Of a stretch of DNA of 47,998 bases, positions 9,148 through 16,055 are shown in pieces. The notes under the pieces are model-generated. The model made no database searches and was not told the DNA's origin. It worked only from the letters and a program-made list of their open reading frames with translations. Every line of letters begins with the position of its first letter. Position 1 is the first letter of the stretch. This DNA comes from Oscillospiraceae bacterium (GTDB taxonomy: Bacteria; Bacillota; Clostridia; Oscillospirales; Oscillospiraceae). The DNA lies in NCBI GenBank assembly GCA_015068125.1, contig SVLD01000013.1, positions 1-47,998 of the forward strand, read 5' to 3'. The translations under genes and the position numbers were made by a program.

Positions 9148-9891
9148 TTATCCGTACTGTATCTGCGCGGCAAACACACGGCTGTGATTGGCGGAAACTT
9201 CCTCCCCAATACGCTGGGCCTGCACCGTCAGACTAGGGCCGTCGCCCAGCTCCCATTCCAAATGAATATTCTCCCCCTCCCGGGCTTCCGAGAGGTAACA
9301 GAGGGTGATCTCCCGGCAGGGCTTGATCTGGTGGAACCGGCTGGGCAGGAGATCCGCGATCCAGTCTAAGTATTTGCAGTTGTTCATGTGGCCGTTCCAG
9401 TCCAGGTCGGAAAAGCGAACCAGTCGTTCCTGTCGGTTTTCCAGACTTCTGGGTACTACCGAGCCGGGCACTGCCAGCTCGCTGCCCAGGAGCAGACCCT
9501 CCACGGCAACGCCGCTTTTGCCCGGCAGAACCATGGCCCGGGTGTTGCTGTCCATCAGCACCCAAAGGCTGATGGAGCGGAAGCACTCATTGCCGTTTTC
9601 GTCATAGGCGATGGTGGAGCGGGGGTAGGCGGTGCGGGTGGTGGGCATGGGCCAGGTTTTTACGGTGATGTCCTCACCGGCCCGGGGCAGACGGGAGATC
9701 TGGATTCGGTGGCGGATTACCGCCCAGAAAAGGCCTTTTTCCGTCAGCATTTGCCGGTCGGCCCCCAGCATAGCGCTGTGATCCCCGGCCACCTCCTGCA
9801 TATAATCCAGAATATAGCTGGGCTTCAGCCGGTCAAACCGATCCACTGCCGAGGCGGTGATATGGAATGTTTTCTCATAGGGAATGGTCAT
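9148..9891 (-). CDS. Acyl-ACP thioesterase (PF01643 type)
   Basis: A 247-residue cytosolic double-hotdog thioesterase that hydrolyses acyl-ACP to free fatty acid. The first hotdog carries FDRLKPSYILDYMQEVAGDHSAMLG (shown in part: SYILDYMQEVA) and the second contains the catalytic-type motif DWNGHMNNCKYLDW (Asn-His and Asn-Asn) near residues 164-177. Length and motif order match bacterial FatA-like enzymes. GAGGT lies before the ATG, overlapping the end of the PDZ gene, so the two are probably translated from one mRNA. The stop is followed by the 9046-9096 terminator. Confidence 0.9.
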   Translation of the reverse strand: MTIPYEKTFHITASAVDRFDRLKPSYILDYMQEVAGDHSAMLGADRQMLTEKGLFWAVIRHRIQISRLPRAGEDITVKTWPMPTTRTAYPRSTIAYDENGNECFRSISLWVLMDSNTRAMVLPGKSGVAVEGLLLGSELAVPGSVVPRSLENRQERLVRFSDLDWNGHMNNCKYLDWIADLLPSRFHQIKPCREITLCYLSEAREGENIHLEWELGDGPSLTVQAQRIGEEVSANHSRVFAAQIQYG

Positions 9892-9900
9892 GGAGATACC

Positions 9901-10455
9901 TCATTTCGTTGCGTCCAGGGAAAAATGGAGCTCCAGAGCGCTGCCGTCCCGGAAAATGGTCAGGGAAATCGCCGAACCGGGCTGCAGATCACGCAAAATG
10001 GCGTTCAGATCGGCGGTGTCGGTGATGCTTTGCCTGTTGCAGGCGGTGAGAATATCGCCGATGGTCAGCCCCGCCCCGGCGGCATTGGAGCCGGGAGTCA
10101 CCTGGGTGACCACCACACCGGCAGGCCAGTGGTAAAAGGATTGCTCCGGGGACGAAAGGGTGCGACCCTCCACCCCGGGCAGAAGGCAGTCGGTAATATG
10201 GTCAAGCTCCGGATGCTCTGTGAAGGCGGATTCCGGGGGATGAAAAGCAATGGGATTATTGGGCTTTCCAACCTGCTGAAGCTGCCTTCCCAGACGGATA
10301 TTCAGCACACCCAGGGCGCTGGATACGCCGCACAGCATGATCACCAGCACCAGAAGAATGGCAATCAGGCCGCCCCGGTTTTTCGGGGGCCGGGTGGAGC
10401 CGGTTTCGTAGGAGTCCTGCTCCCAGAGATCGGATTTGTGTTTTTTGTCGTTCAT
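9901..10455 (-). CDS. Membrane-anchored PDZ-domain protein without protease domain
   Basis: A 184-residue protein with a charged N-terminus (MNDKKHKSDLWEQDSY), one membrane helix (about 29-50, GLIAILLVLVIMLCGVSSALG), a linker, and a C-terminal PDZ domain (about 105-180) with VTPGSNAAGAGLTIGDILTACN and a final beta strand ELHFSLD. It resembles the PDZ end of HtrA/DegP or of site-2 and C-terminal processing proteases, but no Ser-protease triad is present and the protein is full length by its own start (GAGGT upstream). It follows the two-component kinase and precedes the thioesterase on the same strand. It may act as an envelope adaptor or sensor accessory; this is inference. Confidence 0.82.
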   Translation of the reverse strand: MNDKKHKSDLWEQDSYETGSTRPPKNRGGLIAILLVLVIMLCGVSSALGVLNIRLGRQLQQVGKPNNPIAFHPPESAFTEHPELDHITDCLLPGVEGRTLSSPEQSFYHWPAGVVVTQVTPGSNAAGAGLTIGDILTACNRQSITDTADLNAILRDLQPGSAISLTIFRDGSALELHFSLDATK

Positions 10456-10489
10456 GGAAATACCTCGGAAAGGTTTTGGTAATTGGGCG

Positions 10490-10531
10490 CAAGCTGCCTT
10501 GCCTTCCTCAGAGAGGGAGCCAAGGGTTCGT
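10490..10531. repeat. Short remnant of the hairpin repeat family
   Basis: Between the kinase and the PDZ gene, CTTGCCTTCCTCAGAGAGGG and AGCCAAGG resemble one end of the repeat at 8700-8960. It looks like a truncated copy. Confidence 0.5.
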
Positions 10532-10566
10532 TGATCGGGGGATTGCCACGCCAGTGATTTTTATTC

Positions 10567-11994
10567 TCAGTGCACTACAGGCAGGGTGAAAGTGAAGGTG
10601 GTTTTGCCCTCCCGGCTGGTGACGGAGATGTTTTCTCCGTGGGCGCTGACGATGGTTTTTACGATATACAGACCCAAGCCCCAGCTGTCCCGGTTTTGGG
10701 TGCGGCTCTTATCCATTTTATGGAAGCGGTCGAAAAGCAGAGGGAGCTCCTCAGGGGGGATGGTATCGCCATCGTTGGTCACCCGGATATAGGCTCTGCT
10801 GCCGCCTTTATGGATCTGCAGGGAGATCTGCTGTCCCTGGGGACAGAATTTGACGGCGTTGTCCAGAAGATTGTAGATCACCTGGGTGATATAATCCTGG
10901 TTGGCCAGGGTATACACCGGCAGCTCCGGCATATCCACGGAAACATCCAGCTTTTTATCGTTGATCTTCCGCTCAAAGGAGATCAGTACCTGACCGGCAC
11001 ACTCCAGAAGGTCGAACCGGGTCTTGCTCTCCGGGGGGATGCCCCCCTGATCCTGGAGCCGGGAGATATCCAGCATGCTGCGCACCAGCCGGTTGAGCCG
11101 CTTGGTTTCATCGGAAACCAGCTGCAGGTATTGGTTCTGTTTTTCCGGGGGGATGGTGCCGTCCAGAATGCCGTCCACAAAGCCGCCGATGGTGGTCATG
11201 GGGGTTTTCAGCTCATGGGAAACATTGGCCACAAATTCTTGACGCTGATATTCGCTTTTCTGCAGGGAGGAGGCCATGTTGTTAAAGGCCAGGGCCAGTT
11301 CTTCTACTTCCACGGTGCTTTTGTGGCCGGTGTTGACCCGGGCAGTCAGCTCGCCGTGGCCGAAGGCACTGGCGGCTTTCACCATTTCCCGCAGGGGGGC
11401 GGACTGCTGCCGCAGCAGAATGGTCATAATCACAACGCAGATCAAAACCACCAGAATGGACACGAAAACGAAAATTTCCGTGATCCGGCGCATGACGATC
11501 TGGGTGATATCGATGGGAGAAGAAACCAGCACAATGCCCAGCCGGCTGCCGTTTTCGGCATAGATGGGCAGGGATACCACATACCGTTCATCGAGGTAAA
11601 GACCGGCGACGATGCCGGTATCCGTCAATCCGCCGGATTCGAAGGTGCGTTCCAGGTATTCCTCATCCAGGTGCATGCCCACATGGGGACAGCCCAGAGG
11701 GTCGCTGGCGCAGCAGACAAGCTCGCCTTTGGTGTTGCAGATCACCGCGTCGGCATCGCTTACCGATGCCGCCACCGTCAGGGCAATGCCGAAATCCCGG
11801 TTACTGACGGGCTTGGCGGAGCCATAGGCCTGCACAAGCTGGACGATCACCTGGCCGTCGCTTTTCAGCCCATCCATGGCCCGCTCGGTGAGATAATTGT
11901 TCACCAGAAGCTGAAAAGAAATGCCGATGATCACCAGCGCCGCGATAATCAGGATGATAATGGCGGTAAAGGTGCGGCTGAAGGTGCTTTTCAT
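10567..11994 (-). CDS. Sensor histidine kinase (HAMP, HisKA, HATPase)
   Basis: A 475-residue membrane sensor that should phosphorylate the regulator at 12313. Helix 1 (about 10-31) and helix 2 (172-194) enclose an extracellular sensor of about 140 residues resembling a single Cache/PAS-like fold, with cysteines at C86, C94, C95 and C102. HAMP follows (195-245), then the H-box FVANVSHELKTP with H260, the N-box NLLDNAVKF and the G-box WGLGLYIVKTI. GAGGT before the ATG lies inside the ghost regulator end at 11998-12045. A 318-bp gap separates it from its regulator, which is unusual. The signal is unknown; the domain order fits PhoR/WalK-type kinases. Confidence 0.94.
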   Translation of the reverse strand: MKSTFSRTFTAIIILIIAALVIIGISFQLLVNNYLTERAMDGLKSDGQVIVQLVQAYGSAKPVSNRDFGIALTVAASVSDADAVICNTKGELVCCASDPLGCPHVGMHLDEEYLERTFESGGLTDTGIVAGLYLDERYVVSLPIYAENGSRLGIVLVSSPIDITQIVMRRITEIFVFVSILVVLICVVIMTILLRQQSAPLREMVKAASAFGHGELTARVNTGHKSTVEVEELALAFNNMASSLQKSEYQRQEFVANVSHELKTPMTTIGGFVDGILDGTIPPEKQNQYLQLVSDETKRLNRLVRSMLDISRLQDQGGIPPESKTRFDLLECAGQVLISFERKINDKKLDVSVDMPELPVYTLANQDYITQVIYNLLDNAVKFCPQGQQISLQIHKGGSRAYIRVTNDGDTIPPEELPLLFDRFHKMDKSRTQNRDSWGLGLYIVKTIVSAHGENISVTSREGKTTFTFTLPVVH

Positions 11995-11997
11995 AGC

Positions 11998-12045
11998 TTA
12001 CAGTACCTCAAATTTATAACGCAATCTGCGAACATTAACATACAT
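11998..12045 (-). pseudogene. Ghost copy of the response-regulator 3' end
   Basis: Immediately upstream of the kinase, the minus strand reads M-Y-V-N-V-R-R-L-R-Y-K-F-E-V-L-stop. The intact regulator at 12313 ends VDVHVKRLR (19 residues) YKFEVL-stop. The ghost therefore has both conserved pieces with the residues between them missing, and its stop lies 3 bases before the kinase ATG. Its GAGGT serves as the kinase ribosome site. It looks like the original regulator end left behind after a rearrangement, or a decayed duplicate; translation as a leader peptide is possible but not shown. Confidence 0.65.
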
Positions 12046-12154
12046 CATTAGCATAATTTAACCTCATTTGACCTTGTTTTCTTTACTATGCTACCGTATT
12101 TAACCGCAACTACCACCACAAAAAATTTTTAATGTCGGTAGCGCGGTAGTTTTC

Positions 12155-12330
12155 AGCAAAGTGAAGTTTTTGCTTTGCAAAAGTGAAGTAGGCATAGCCT
12201 GTGAAGTAAAGTTTGCCAATCACTTCGCTGGAAGGCGAAACTTCGTTGCGAAGCTACTTCGCTTCCGCAGGAAACCTCACTTGCCGCAGGCAAACTTCGT
12301 TAAATTCGAAGTTTACAAAACTTCGAATTT
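12155..12330. repeat. GAAGT-rich hairpin repeat between regulator and kinase
   Basis: This 318-bp gap contains many GAAGT / ACTTC units in both orientations: GTGAAGT three times (12161, 12183, 12202), and CACTTCGC, CGAAACTTCG, GAAGCTACTTC and GCAAACTTCG further on. Arms such as AAGTTTGCC (12209-12217) and GGCAAACTT at 12289-12297 pair with each other. The repeat runs up to and into the last codons of the regulator gene (AAACTTCGAAT). It has no ORF of note. The 12046-12154 part is AT-rich without a recognisable feature. Confidence 0.7.
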
Positions 12331-12999
12331 ATAACCCACGCCCCATACGGTTTTCAGGCTCCAGCTTTCGCTGATGCCCTCCAGCTTTTCCCGGAGCCGC
12401 TTAACATGGACATCCACGGTGCGGCTGTCGCCGAAATAGTCAAAGCCCCAGACTTCGTCCAGAAGCTGATTGCGGGTGTAGACCCGGTTGGGGGAAGATG
12501 CCAGGTAGAACAGCAGCTCCATTTCCTTGGGGGGCGTGTCAATCTTTTTGCCGCCCACCAGCAGCTCGAAGGCGTCCATGTCGATAATCAGCTTGTCATA
12601 GACCAGCCGCCGGGCTTTCTTTTCCGTGGCTGTGCCGGCGCTGCGGCGGAGAACGGCTTCGATCCGGGCAAGGACTTCTTTCATTTCAAAGGGCTTGGTA
12701 ATGTAATCATCGGCGCCGGATTTCAGACCGGCAACCTTGTCGTCGGTTTCACTTTTGGCGGTGAGCATAATGATGGGCGTGGCGCTCTCTGCCCGGATGG
12801 CTCTGCATACAGCCCAGCCGTCCATCACCGGCATCATCACATCCAGCAGAACCAGGTCGGGCTGGATGGCGCGGAATTTGCTCAGACCCTCACCGCCGTC
12901 AGCGGCTACGGTAACGGCGTAGCCCTCTTTCTCCAGGTACATCTGCAGAAGCTGGGCGATATTGCGGTCGTCTTCCACCACAAGAACAGTTACGGCCAT
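12313..12999 (-). CDS. OmpR/PhoB-family response regulator
   Basis: A 228-residue two-component regulator. The receiver domain has the acidic pocket E9-D10-D11, phospho-acceptor D53 (LVLLDVMMP), and K102 (ITKPF). The C-terminal winged helix (about 130-228) contains PPKEMELLFYLASSP, YTRNQLLDEVWG and RTVDVHVKRLREKL. The ATG at 12999 is preferred over the upstream one at 13020 because GGAGG lies 7 bases before it and because the protein then begins with the normal receiver strand. It pairs with the kinase downstream. The last 15 bases differ from the ghost end near the kinase and merge with repeat sequence. Confidence 0.95.
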   Translation of the reverse strand: MAVTVLVVEDDRNIAQLLQMYLEKEGYAVTVAADGGEGLSKFRAIQPDLVLLDVMMPVMDGWAVCRAIRAESATPIIMLTAKSETDDKVAGLKSGADDYITKPFEMKEVLARIEAVLRRSAGTATEKKARRLVYDKLIIDMDAFELLVGGKKIDTPPKEMELLFYLASSPNRVYTRNQLLDEVWGFDYFGDSRTVDVHVKRLREKLEGISESWSLKTVWGVGYKFEVL

Positions 13000-13037
13000 A
13001 AAAATACCTCCATATTGCATAAATTGCTATTTTTGTC

Positions 13038-13046
13038 ATTATATCA
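13038..13046 (-). promoter_or_regulatory. Extended -10 promoter of the response regulator
   Basis: On the minus strand TGATATAAT forms an extended -10 (TGnTATAAT) 39 bases before the start. No good -35 is visible at 17 bp, as is usual for extended -10 promoters. Confidence 0.6.
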
Positions 13047-13184
13047 CCTTTTTCAGAATTTGTATGAACTTTTTTTAAAGAGATTCCCCCAAAAATGTGA
13101 ACAGCCATGTTTTGACAGTCTTTACGCCTGTGGAAAGGTATGATAGAAGCATCATTTTGGAATTGCAGGGATGCTCGTACTTGC

Positions 13185-13320
13185 CAGAGGCCCCCTTGTG
13201 TAAAGGGGGCTGGATTTTTGCGAAGCAAAAAGACTGGGGGATTGTTATTCTATGACAACCCCTCCGGCCAAAATCTCTGATTTTGGCCACCTCCCCTTGC
13301 ACAGGGGAGGCTCGCGCTTT
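13185..13320. repeat. Dispersed hairpin repeat, copy 2
   Basis: It repeats the layout of 8700-8960: hairpin CCCCCTTGTGTAAAGGGGG, CTGGATTTTTGCGAAGC, AAAAAGACTGGGGGA, an inner inverted region with GGCCAAAAT / ATTTTGGCC arms, and a closing CCCCTTGCACAGGGG hairpin. It lies between the divergent regulator and uppP. Confidence 0.78.
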
Positions 13321-13365
13321 GCGCTCCATTCGACAAACGACCTGCAATTTGAAAGGAGCAATATT

Positions 13366-14217
13366 ATGTGGGAATTTTGGAAGGCCGTATTTTTCGGTAT
13401 TGTGGAGGGAGTCACAGAGTGGCTCCCGGTGTCCTCCACGGGGCATATCATTTTGCTTAACGACTTCATGCCCCTGAATATCAGCCCGGCATTTTACGAG
13501 CTGTTTGAGATCGTCATCCAACTGGGGGCGATTCTGGCGGTGATCGTGCTGTTTTTCCACAAGCTCAATCCCTTTTCGCCAAAAAAAGACGATCTTCAGA
13601 GAAAGGAGACCTGGCATCTTTGGGGTAAAGTGGTGGCGGCGGTGCTGCCCTCGGCGGTGATCGGTATTTTGCTGGATGATCCTTTGGATGCGTTTCTGCA
13701 AAACACCCCGGTTTCCGGCACCACGCTGAATGTCATCGTGGTGGCATCGGCGCTGATCTTCTACGGTATCGCCTTCATTCTGGTGGAGAAGCGGAACGCC
13801 GGCCGCAGCTTCGCCATTACCGATGTCCACAATATCGATTATAAAACCGCTTTGCTCATCGGCGCGTTTCAGTGCCTGAGCCTGATCCCCGGCACATCCC
13901 GTTCCGGCGCAACCATTTTGGGGGCAATTTTCCTTGGGGTCAGCCGCAGTGCCGGAGCAGAATTTTCCTTCTTCCTGGCAATTCCTACCATGCTGGGTGC
14001 CAGCGCACTGAAATTGCTCGGTTTCCTGCTGGAGGGGGTGCAGGCGACTTCCACGGAGCTGACGGCGCTGATTACCGGGTGCCTGGTGTCTTTCCTGGTC
14101 AGCCTGGTGGTGGTCAAGGCGCTGATGGAGTATGTACGCCGGCATTCCTTTGCGGTGTTTGGAGTGTACCGGATCATCCTTGGGGCGGTGGTGCTGCTGT
14201 ATTTTACAATATTCTAA
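13366..14217 (+). CDS. uppP: Undecaprenyl-diphosphatase UppP (BacA)
   Basis: A 283-residue integral membrane enzyme that dephosphorylates undecaprenyl diphosphate, recycling the lipid carrier for peptidoglycan and exopolysaccharide export; loss of carrier recycling limits both, and overproduction gives bacitracin resistance. The motif EGVTEWLPVSSTGH (residues 14-27) supplies the catalytic glutamates and PGTSRSGAT (175-183) the phosphate-binding arginine. About eight membrane helices are evident. GAAAGGAG sits 6 bases before the chosen ATG. An in-frame open stretch back to 13252 runs through the repeat and is not part of the gene. It would serve the polysaccharide locus downstream in the window. 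Its 3' end overlaps the convergent gene by 4 bases. Confidence 0.97.
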   Translation: MWEFWKAVFFGIVEGVTEWLPVSSTGHIILLNDFMPLNISPAFYELFEIVIQLGAILAVIVLFFHKLNPFSPKKDDLQRKETWHLWGKVVAAVLPSAVIGILLDDPLDAFLQNTPVSGTTLNVIVVASALIFYGIAFILVEKRNAGRSFAITDVHNIDYKTALLIGAFQCLSLIPGTSRSGATILGAIFLGVSRSAGAEFSFFLAIPTMLGASALKLLGFLLEGVQATSTELTALITGCLVSFLVSLVVVKALMEYVRRHSFAVFGVYRIILGAVVLLYFTIF

Positions 14218-14615
14218 AGCCTTCTCCCTGAGGAGAAGTCCTTTTTTAAAGCGCCATCCACGGTGCGGTAAAGCACCAAAGCGCCCAAGCTGGCAGGCAC
14301 CCACAGCAGAGAATAGGGCAGGCAGATCTGCCCCAGGAAATTGCAGGGGGCTGTCCGGTAATCCCAGACGGCGTATTTCCGGTTTACCAGCAGTCCGGTA
14401 AGCAGTTCCAGAAAGGTGATCATGGCAGAAAACAGCAAAAGCTGGATCGCCACAGGCACCCGGCGAAGCAGGGCGCTGAGTTTGCCAATGAGCAGAAAAC
14501 AAATTCCGCCCAAAAGGAACATACTGCCGTGGCTTCGCCCCCGCCATAAGAATTCCAGAGTCATATAGGCACCGCCGCCGAAATAGAACAAAACACAGGC
14601 CTTCCAAAATCGCAT
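14214..14615 (-). CDS. Putative ABC-transporter type IV membrane protein (PF06541-like)
   Basis: A 133-residue membrane protein with four helices. The sequence MTLEFLWRGRSHGSMFLLGGI and the pattern ELLTGLLVNRKYAVWDYRTAPCNFLGQICLPYSLLW match the PF06541 family (CmpB-like, putative ABC transporter type IV), whose role is not established. GAGGTGG lies before the ATG. The final residues SSGRRL are encoded by a small dispersed hairpin (CTTCTCCCTGAGGAGAAG, 14221-14238), so the original C-terminus may have been altered. It converges on uppP with a 4-base overlap. Confidence 0.78.
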   Translation of the reverse strand: MRFWKACVLFYFGGGAYMTLEFLWRGRSHGSMFLLGGICFLLIGKLSALLRRVPVAIQLLLFSAMITFLELLTGLLVNRKYAVWDYRTAPCNFLGQICLPYSLLWVPASLGALVLYRTVDGALKKDFSSGRRL

Positions 14616-14661
14616 AATACCACCTCACAGGCAGTATGCCCAAAAAAACTTGAATTTTTAC

Positions 14662-14690
14662 TTGACAAACGGGGTCTGCTCATATATAAT
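14662..14690 (+). promoter_or_regulatory. Consensus promoter of the tRNA pair
   Basis: Perfect -35 TTGACA (14662-14667) and -10 TATAAT (14685-14690) with 17-bp spacing, 43 bases before tRNA-Met. Such a strong match suits stable RNA genes. Confidence 0.95.
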
Positions 14691-14732
14691 GACAAAGCTG
14701 ATTTCGGGATTGCCGAAATTTTGACCATCCAT

Positions 14733-14808
14733 GGCGGCGTAACTCAGTTGGTAGAGTACCCGGTTCATACCCGGTCTGTCACCTGTTCAAGTCAGGTCGC
14801 CGCTACCA
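14733..14808 (+). tRNA. tRNA-Met (CAT)
   Basis: Acceptor GGCGGCG / CGCCGCT, D arm ACTCAGTTGGTAGAGT, anticodon loop TTCATAC (CAT), T arm ACCTGTTCAAGTCAGGT, discriminator A and encoded CCA. A regular 1:72 G-U pair rather than an initiator-type mismatch suggests the elongator; tRNA-Ile2 with modified CAT cannot be excluded. Confidence 0.93.
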
Positions 14809-14883
14809 GGCCCGTTGGTCAAGCGGTTAAGACACCGCCCTTTCACGGCGGTAACATGGGTTCGATTCCCGTACGGGTCACCA
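14809..14883 (+). tRNA. tRNA-Glu (TTC)
   Basis: It abuts tRNA-Met with no gap. Acceptor GGCCCGT / ACGGGTC, anticodon stem CCGCC / GGCGG with loop CTTTCAC (TTC), T arm GGGTTCGATTCCC, encoded CCA. Its 3' 21 bases recur exactly at 15031-15051. Confidence 0.95.
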
Positions 14884-15230
14884 AAAAATAACACCACCCA
14901 TCCGGGTGGTGTTATTTTTTGCCGTACGGAAATCGAATCATCTAAATGCAACAGTCCGGTGGACTGTTGCTTGCCGGGCAGGGTCCCGGCAACACCTTAG
15001 TTGCCGTCCATTCCCGGACGGCAACGCAAACGATTCCCGTACGGGTCACCAAAAAAGGCACACACCATCCGGTGTGTGCCTTTTTTGCCGTACGGGAATC
15101 GAAGAGGGCGGCCTTGGCGCAGCCAAGGCAAAAAAGTGTCCGGTGGACACTTTTTTAGCCCGGGGGAGATTCCCGCTCTTTCAGAGCGCAGTCCGCAAGG
15201 ACTGTGAAATGAAAGAGCGCGACACGACCA
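14863..15230. repeat. Hairpin array grown from the tRNA-Glu 3' end
   Basis: The last part of tRNA-Glu plus the A run (26 bases, 14863-14888) recurs exactly at 15031-15056. Each copy is followed by a terminator-like hairpin and then by an inverted piece of the tRNA T arm (GCCGTACGG at 14921 and 15087), giving two tandem units about 167 bases apart. Between and after them are more stems: one around GTCCGGTGGAC (14954-14964 and 15136-15146 areas), TTGCCGGGCAGGGTCCCGGCAA, TTGCCGTCCATTCCCGGACGGCAA, and a nested stem in 15174-15220. Stem sequences differ between units while loops stay the same. No gene is seen; the open frames through it are artefacts. Confidence 0.8.
14884..14920 (+). terminator. 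Terminator of the tRNA pair
   Basis: Six A, stem ATAACACCACCC / GGGTGGTGTTAT with loop ATCC, six T, starting at the last base of the tRNA. A second hairpin of the same design but different stem sequence lies at 15051-15086. Confidence 0.93.
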
Positions 15231-15234
15231 ATCA

Positions 15235-15690
15235 TCATTCACCGGGTCGATGTCCCTCTCCTAAATTCGTGAGTGTAACACGGCGCCGTTCTGCATATGC
15301 CAACAAATCCCGTGCATTACTTGCAGGGTGCCAGACATAAGCGATCAAGTAATCTACATGCTCTACCATATAACGGTTGGCCCGAACGATGGCAAACTTC
15401 CGGGGAACATTTTCCATCCCGGGAGGGTAAAAGGTACTGTCAAACCCGGAAGGCGTCTCTGTCGGCCGCTCAGCAGGATGGTAAGGTACCAGCAACAAAA
15501 GCGTGATCTCCGGATGCCGCACCTTTGCCGCCGCAAGAGCCCGGGCAACAACACGATCAAAGGCACCATAGTTTCCAACGATAAACTCACGGACACCGCA
15601 CTGTGTGATATGGTGCTCAATGGCTGCTTCTAGCTGTGGATATATCTCACCCTTTGTCTCCCTATGTCCGATAAAAAAGCAACTGCTCAT
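15235..15690 (-). CDS. SLOG-superfamily protein (YpsA/DUF1273-like)
   Basis: A 151-residue Rossmann-like protein. The start MSSCFFIGHRET matches the first strand and glycine-containing turn of SLOG proteins of the YpsA type (FxGHRxT). A central FIVGNYGAFDRVVARAL gives the second nucleotide-binding glycine region, and the end has DYLIAYVWHPASNARDLLAYAERR, the usual xxxLIAY...G/N-A motif. SLOG proteins bind nucleotides or nucleotide-derived ligands; small stand-alone members are frequent on clostridial mobile elements with no proven role. It is divergent from the XRE gene across an operator-like region. No integrase is visible. Confidence 0.78.
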   Translation of the reverse strand: MSSCFFIGHRETKGEIYPQLEAAIEHHITQCGVREFIVGNYGAFDRVVARALAAAKVRHPEITLLLLVPYHPAERPTETPSGFDSTFYPPGMENVPRKFAIVRANRYMVEHVDYLIAYVWHPASNARDLLAYAERRRVTLTNLGEGHRPGE

Positions 15691-15711
15691 ATAACCACCC
15701 GCTTATTTCGT

Positions 15712-15776
15712 ATTACCAAATTTATTTTATTATATTTGGTAATGCCAAATATATCAACCCCTAACCGACATATAAT
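15712..15776. promoter_or_regulatory. Divergent promoter with nested inverted repeats
   Basis: The AT-rich space between the SLOG and XRE genes holds ATTACCAAA (15712-15720) paired with TTTGGTAAT (15735-15743), and a second overlapping palindrome ATTTGG-TAATG-CCAAAT (15734-15750). TATAAT lies at 15771-15776 on the plus strand. Binding by the adjacent XRE protein is inferred. Confidence 0.62.
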
Positions 15777-15798
15777 GACGATATTGGGGGTGAGCAGT

Positions 15799-16047
15799 TT
15801 GAAGCCGAGAAAACTGGAACTTGGTGACCGCAATATCATTGGCGCAAGGGTTGCACAGGCGCGTAAAGCAAAGGGTATGAAGCAGGTGCAACTGCTTGCC
15901 AAACTTCAGCTGGCAGGCGTTGACTTGAGCGTACCGGCCTTGTCTCTTTTAGAAGGACAGAAGCGGCCTGTATCTGATATCGAGCTGAACGCCCTGGCAG
16001 ATATTTTGGGCGTTTCCGTAGATTGGCTGTTAGGCCGGGAAAATTAA
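15799..16047 (+). CDS. Small XRE-family helix-turn-helix regulator
   Basis: An 82-residue DNA-binding protein: IIGARVAQARKAKGMKQVQLLAKLQLAGVDLSVPALSLLEGQKRPVSDIELNALADILGVSVDWLLGR in pieces gives a complete five-helix Cro/C1 domain (key blocks VAQARKAKGMKQ, ALSLLEGQKR, LADILGVSVDWLL). The TTG at 15799 is preferred because GGGGGTGAG precedes it; an in-frame ATG at 15775 overlaps the -10 box TATAAT. It probably controls its own and the divergent SLOG gene through the palindromes between them. A terminator follows. Confidence 0.86.
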   Translation: MKPRKLELGDRNIIGARVAQARKAKGMKQVQLLAKLQLAGVDLSVPALSLLEGQKRPVSDIELNALADILGVSVDWLLGREN

Positions 16048-16055
16048 ATACAATT

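Noticed and set aside
8721..9369. Overlapping small plus-strand frames between typA and the thioesterase gene.
   Set aside because: They run through the hairpin repeat, terminator and antisense of the thioesterase and change reading character at each boundary.
10570..12051. A 493-codon plus-strand frame opposite the histidine kinase.
   Set aside because: Antisense shadow, rich in His and Gln with no domain.
13252..13365. N-terminal extension of UppP into the repeat.
   Set aside because: The extension encodes repeat sequence; the ATG at 13366 has a good ribosome site and gives the standard UppP N-terminus.
14863..15230. CRISPR array.
   Set aside because: There are repeated palindromic units, but only two, with long unequal spacing, and no cas genes. 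No CRISPR array was found anywhere in the window.
14906..15340. Open frames within the tRNA-derived hairpin array.
   Set aside because: The sequence is dominated by palindromes and tRNA pieces; predicted peptides are basic and domain-free.
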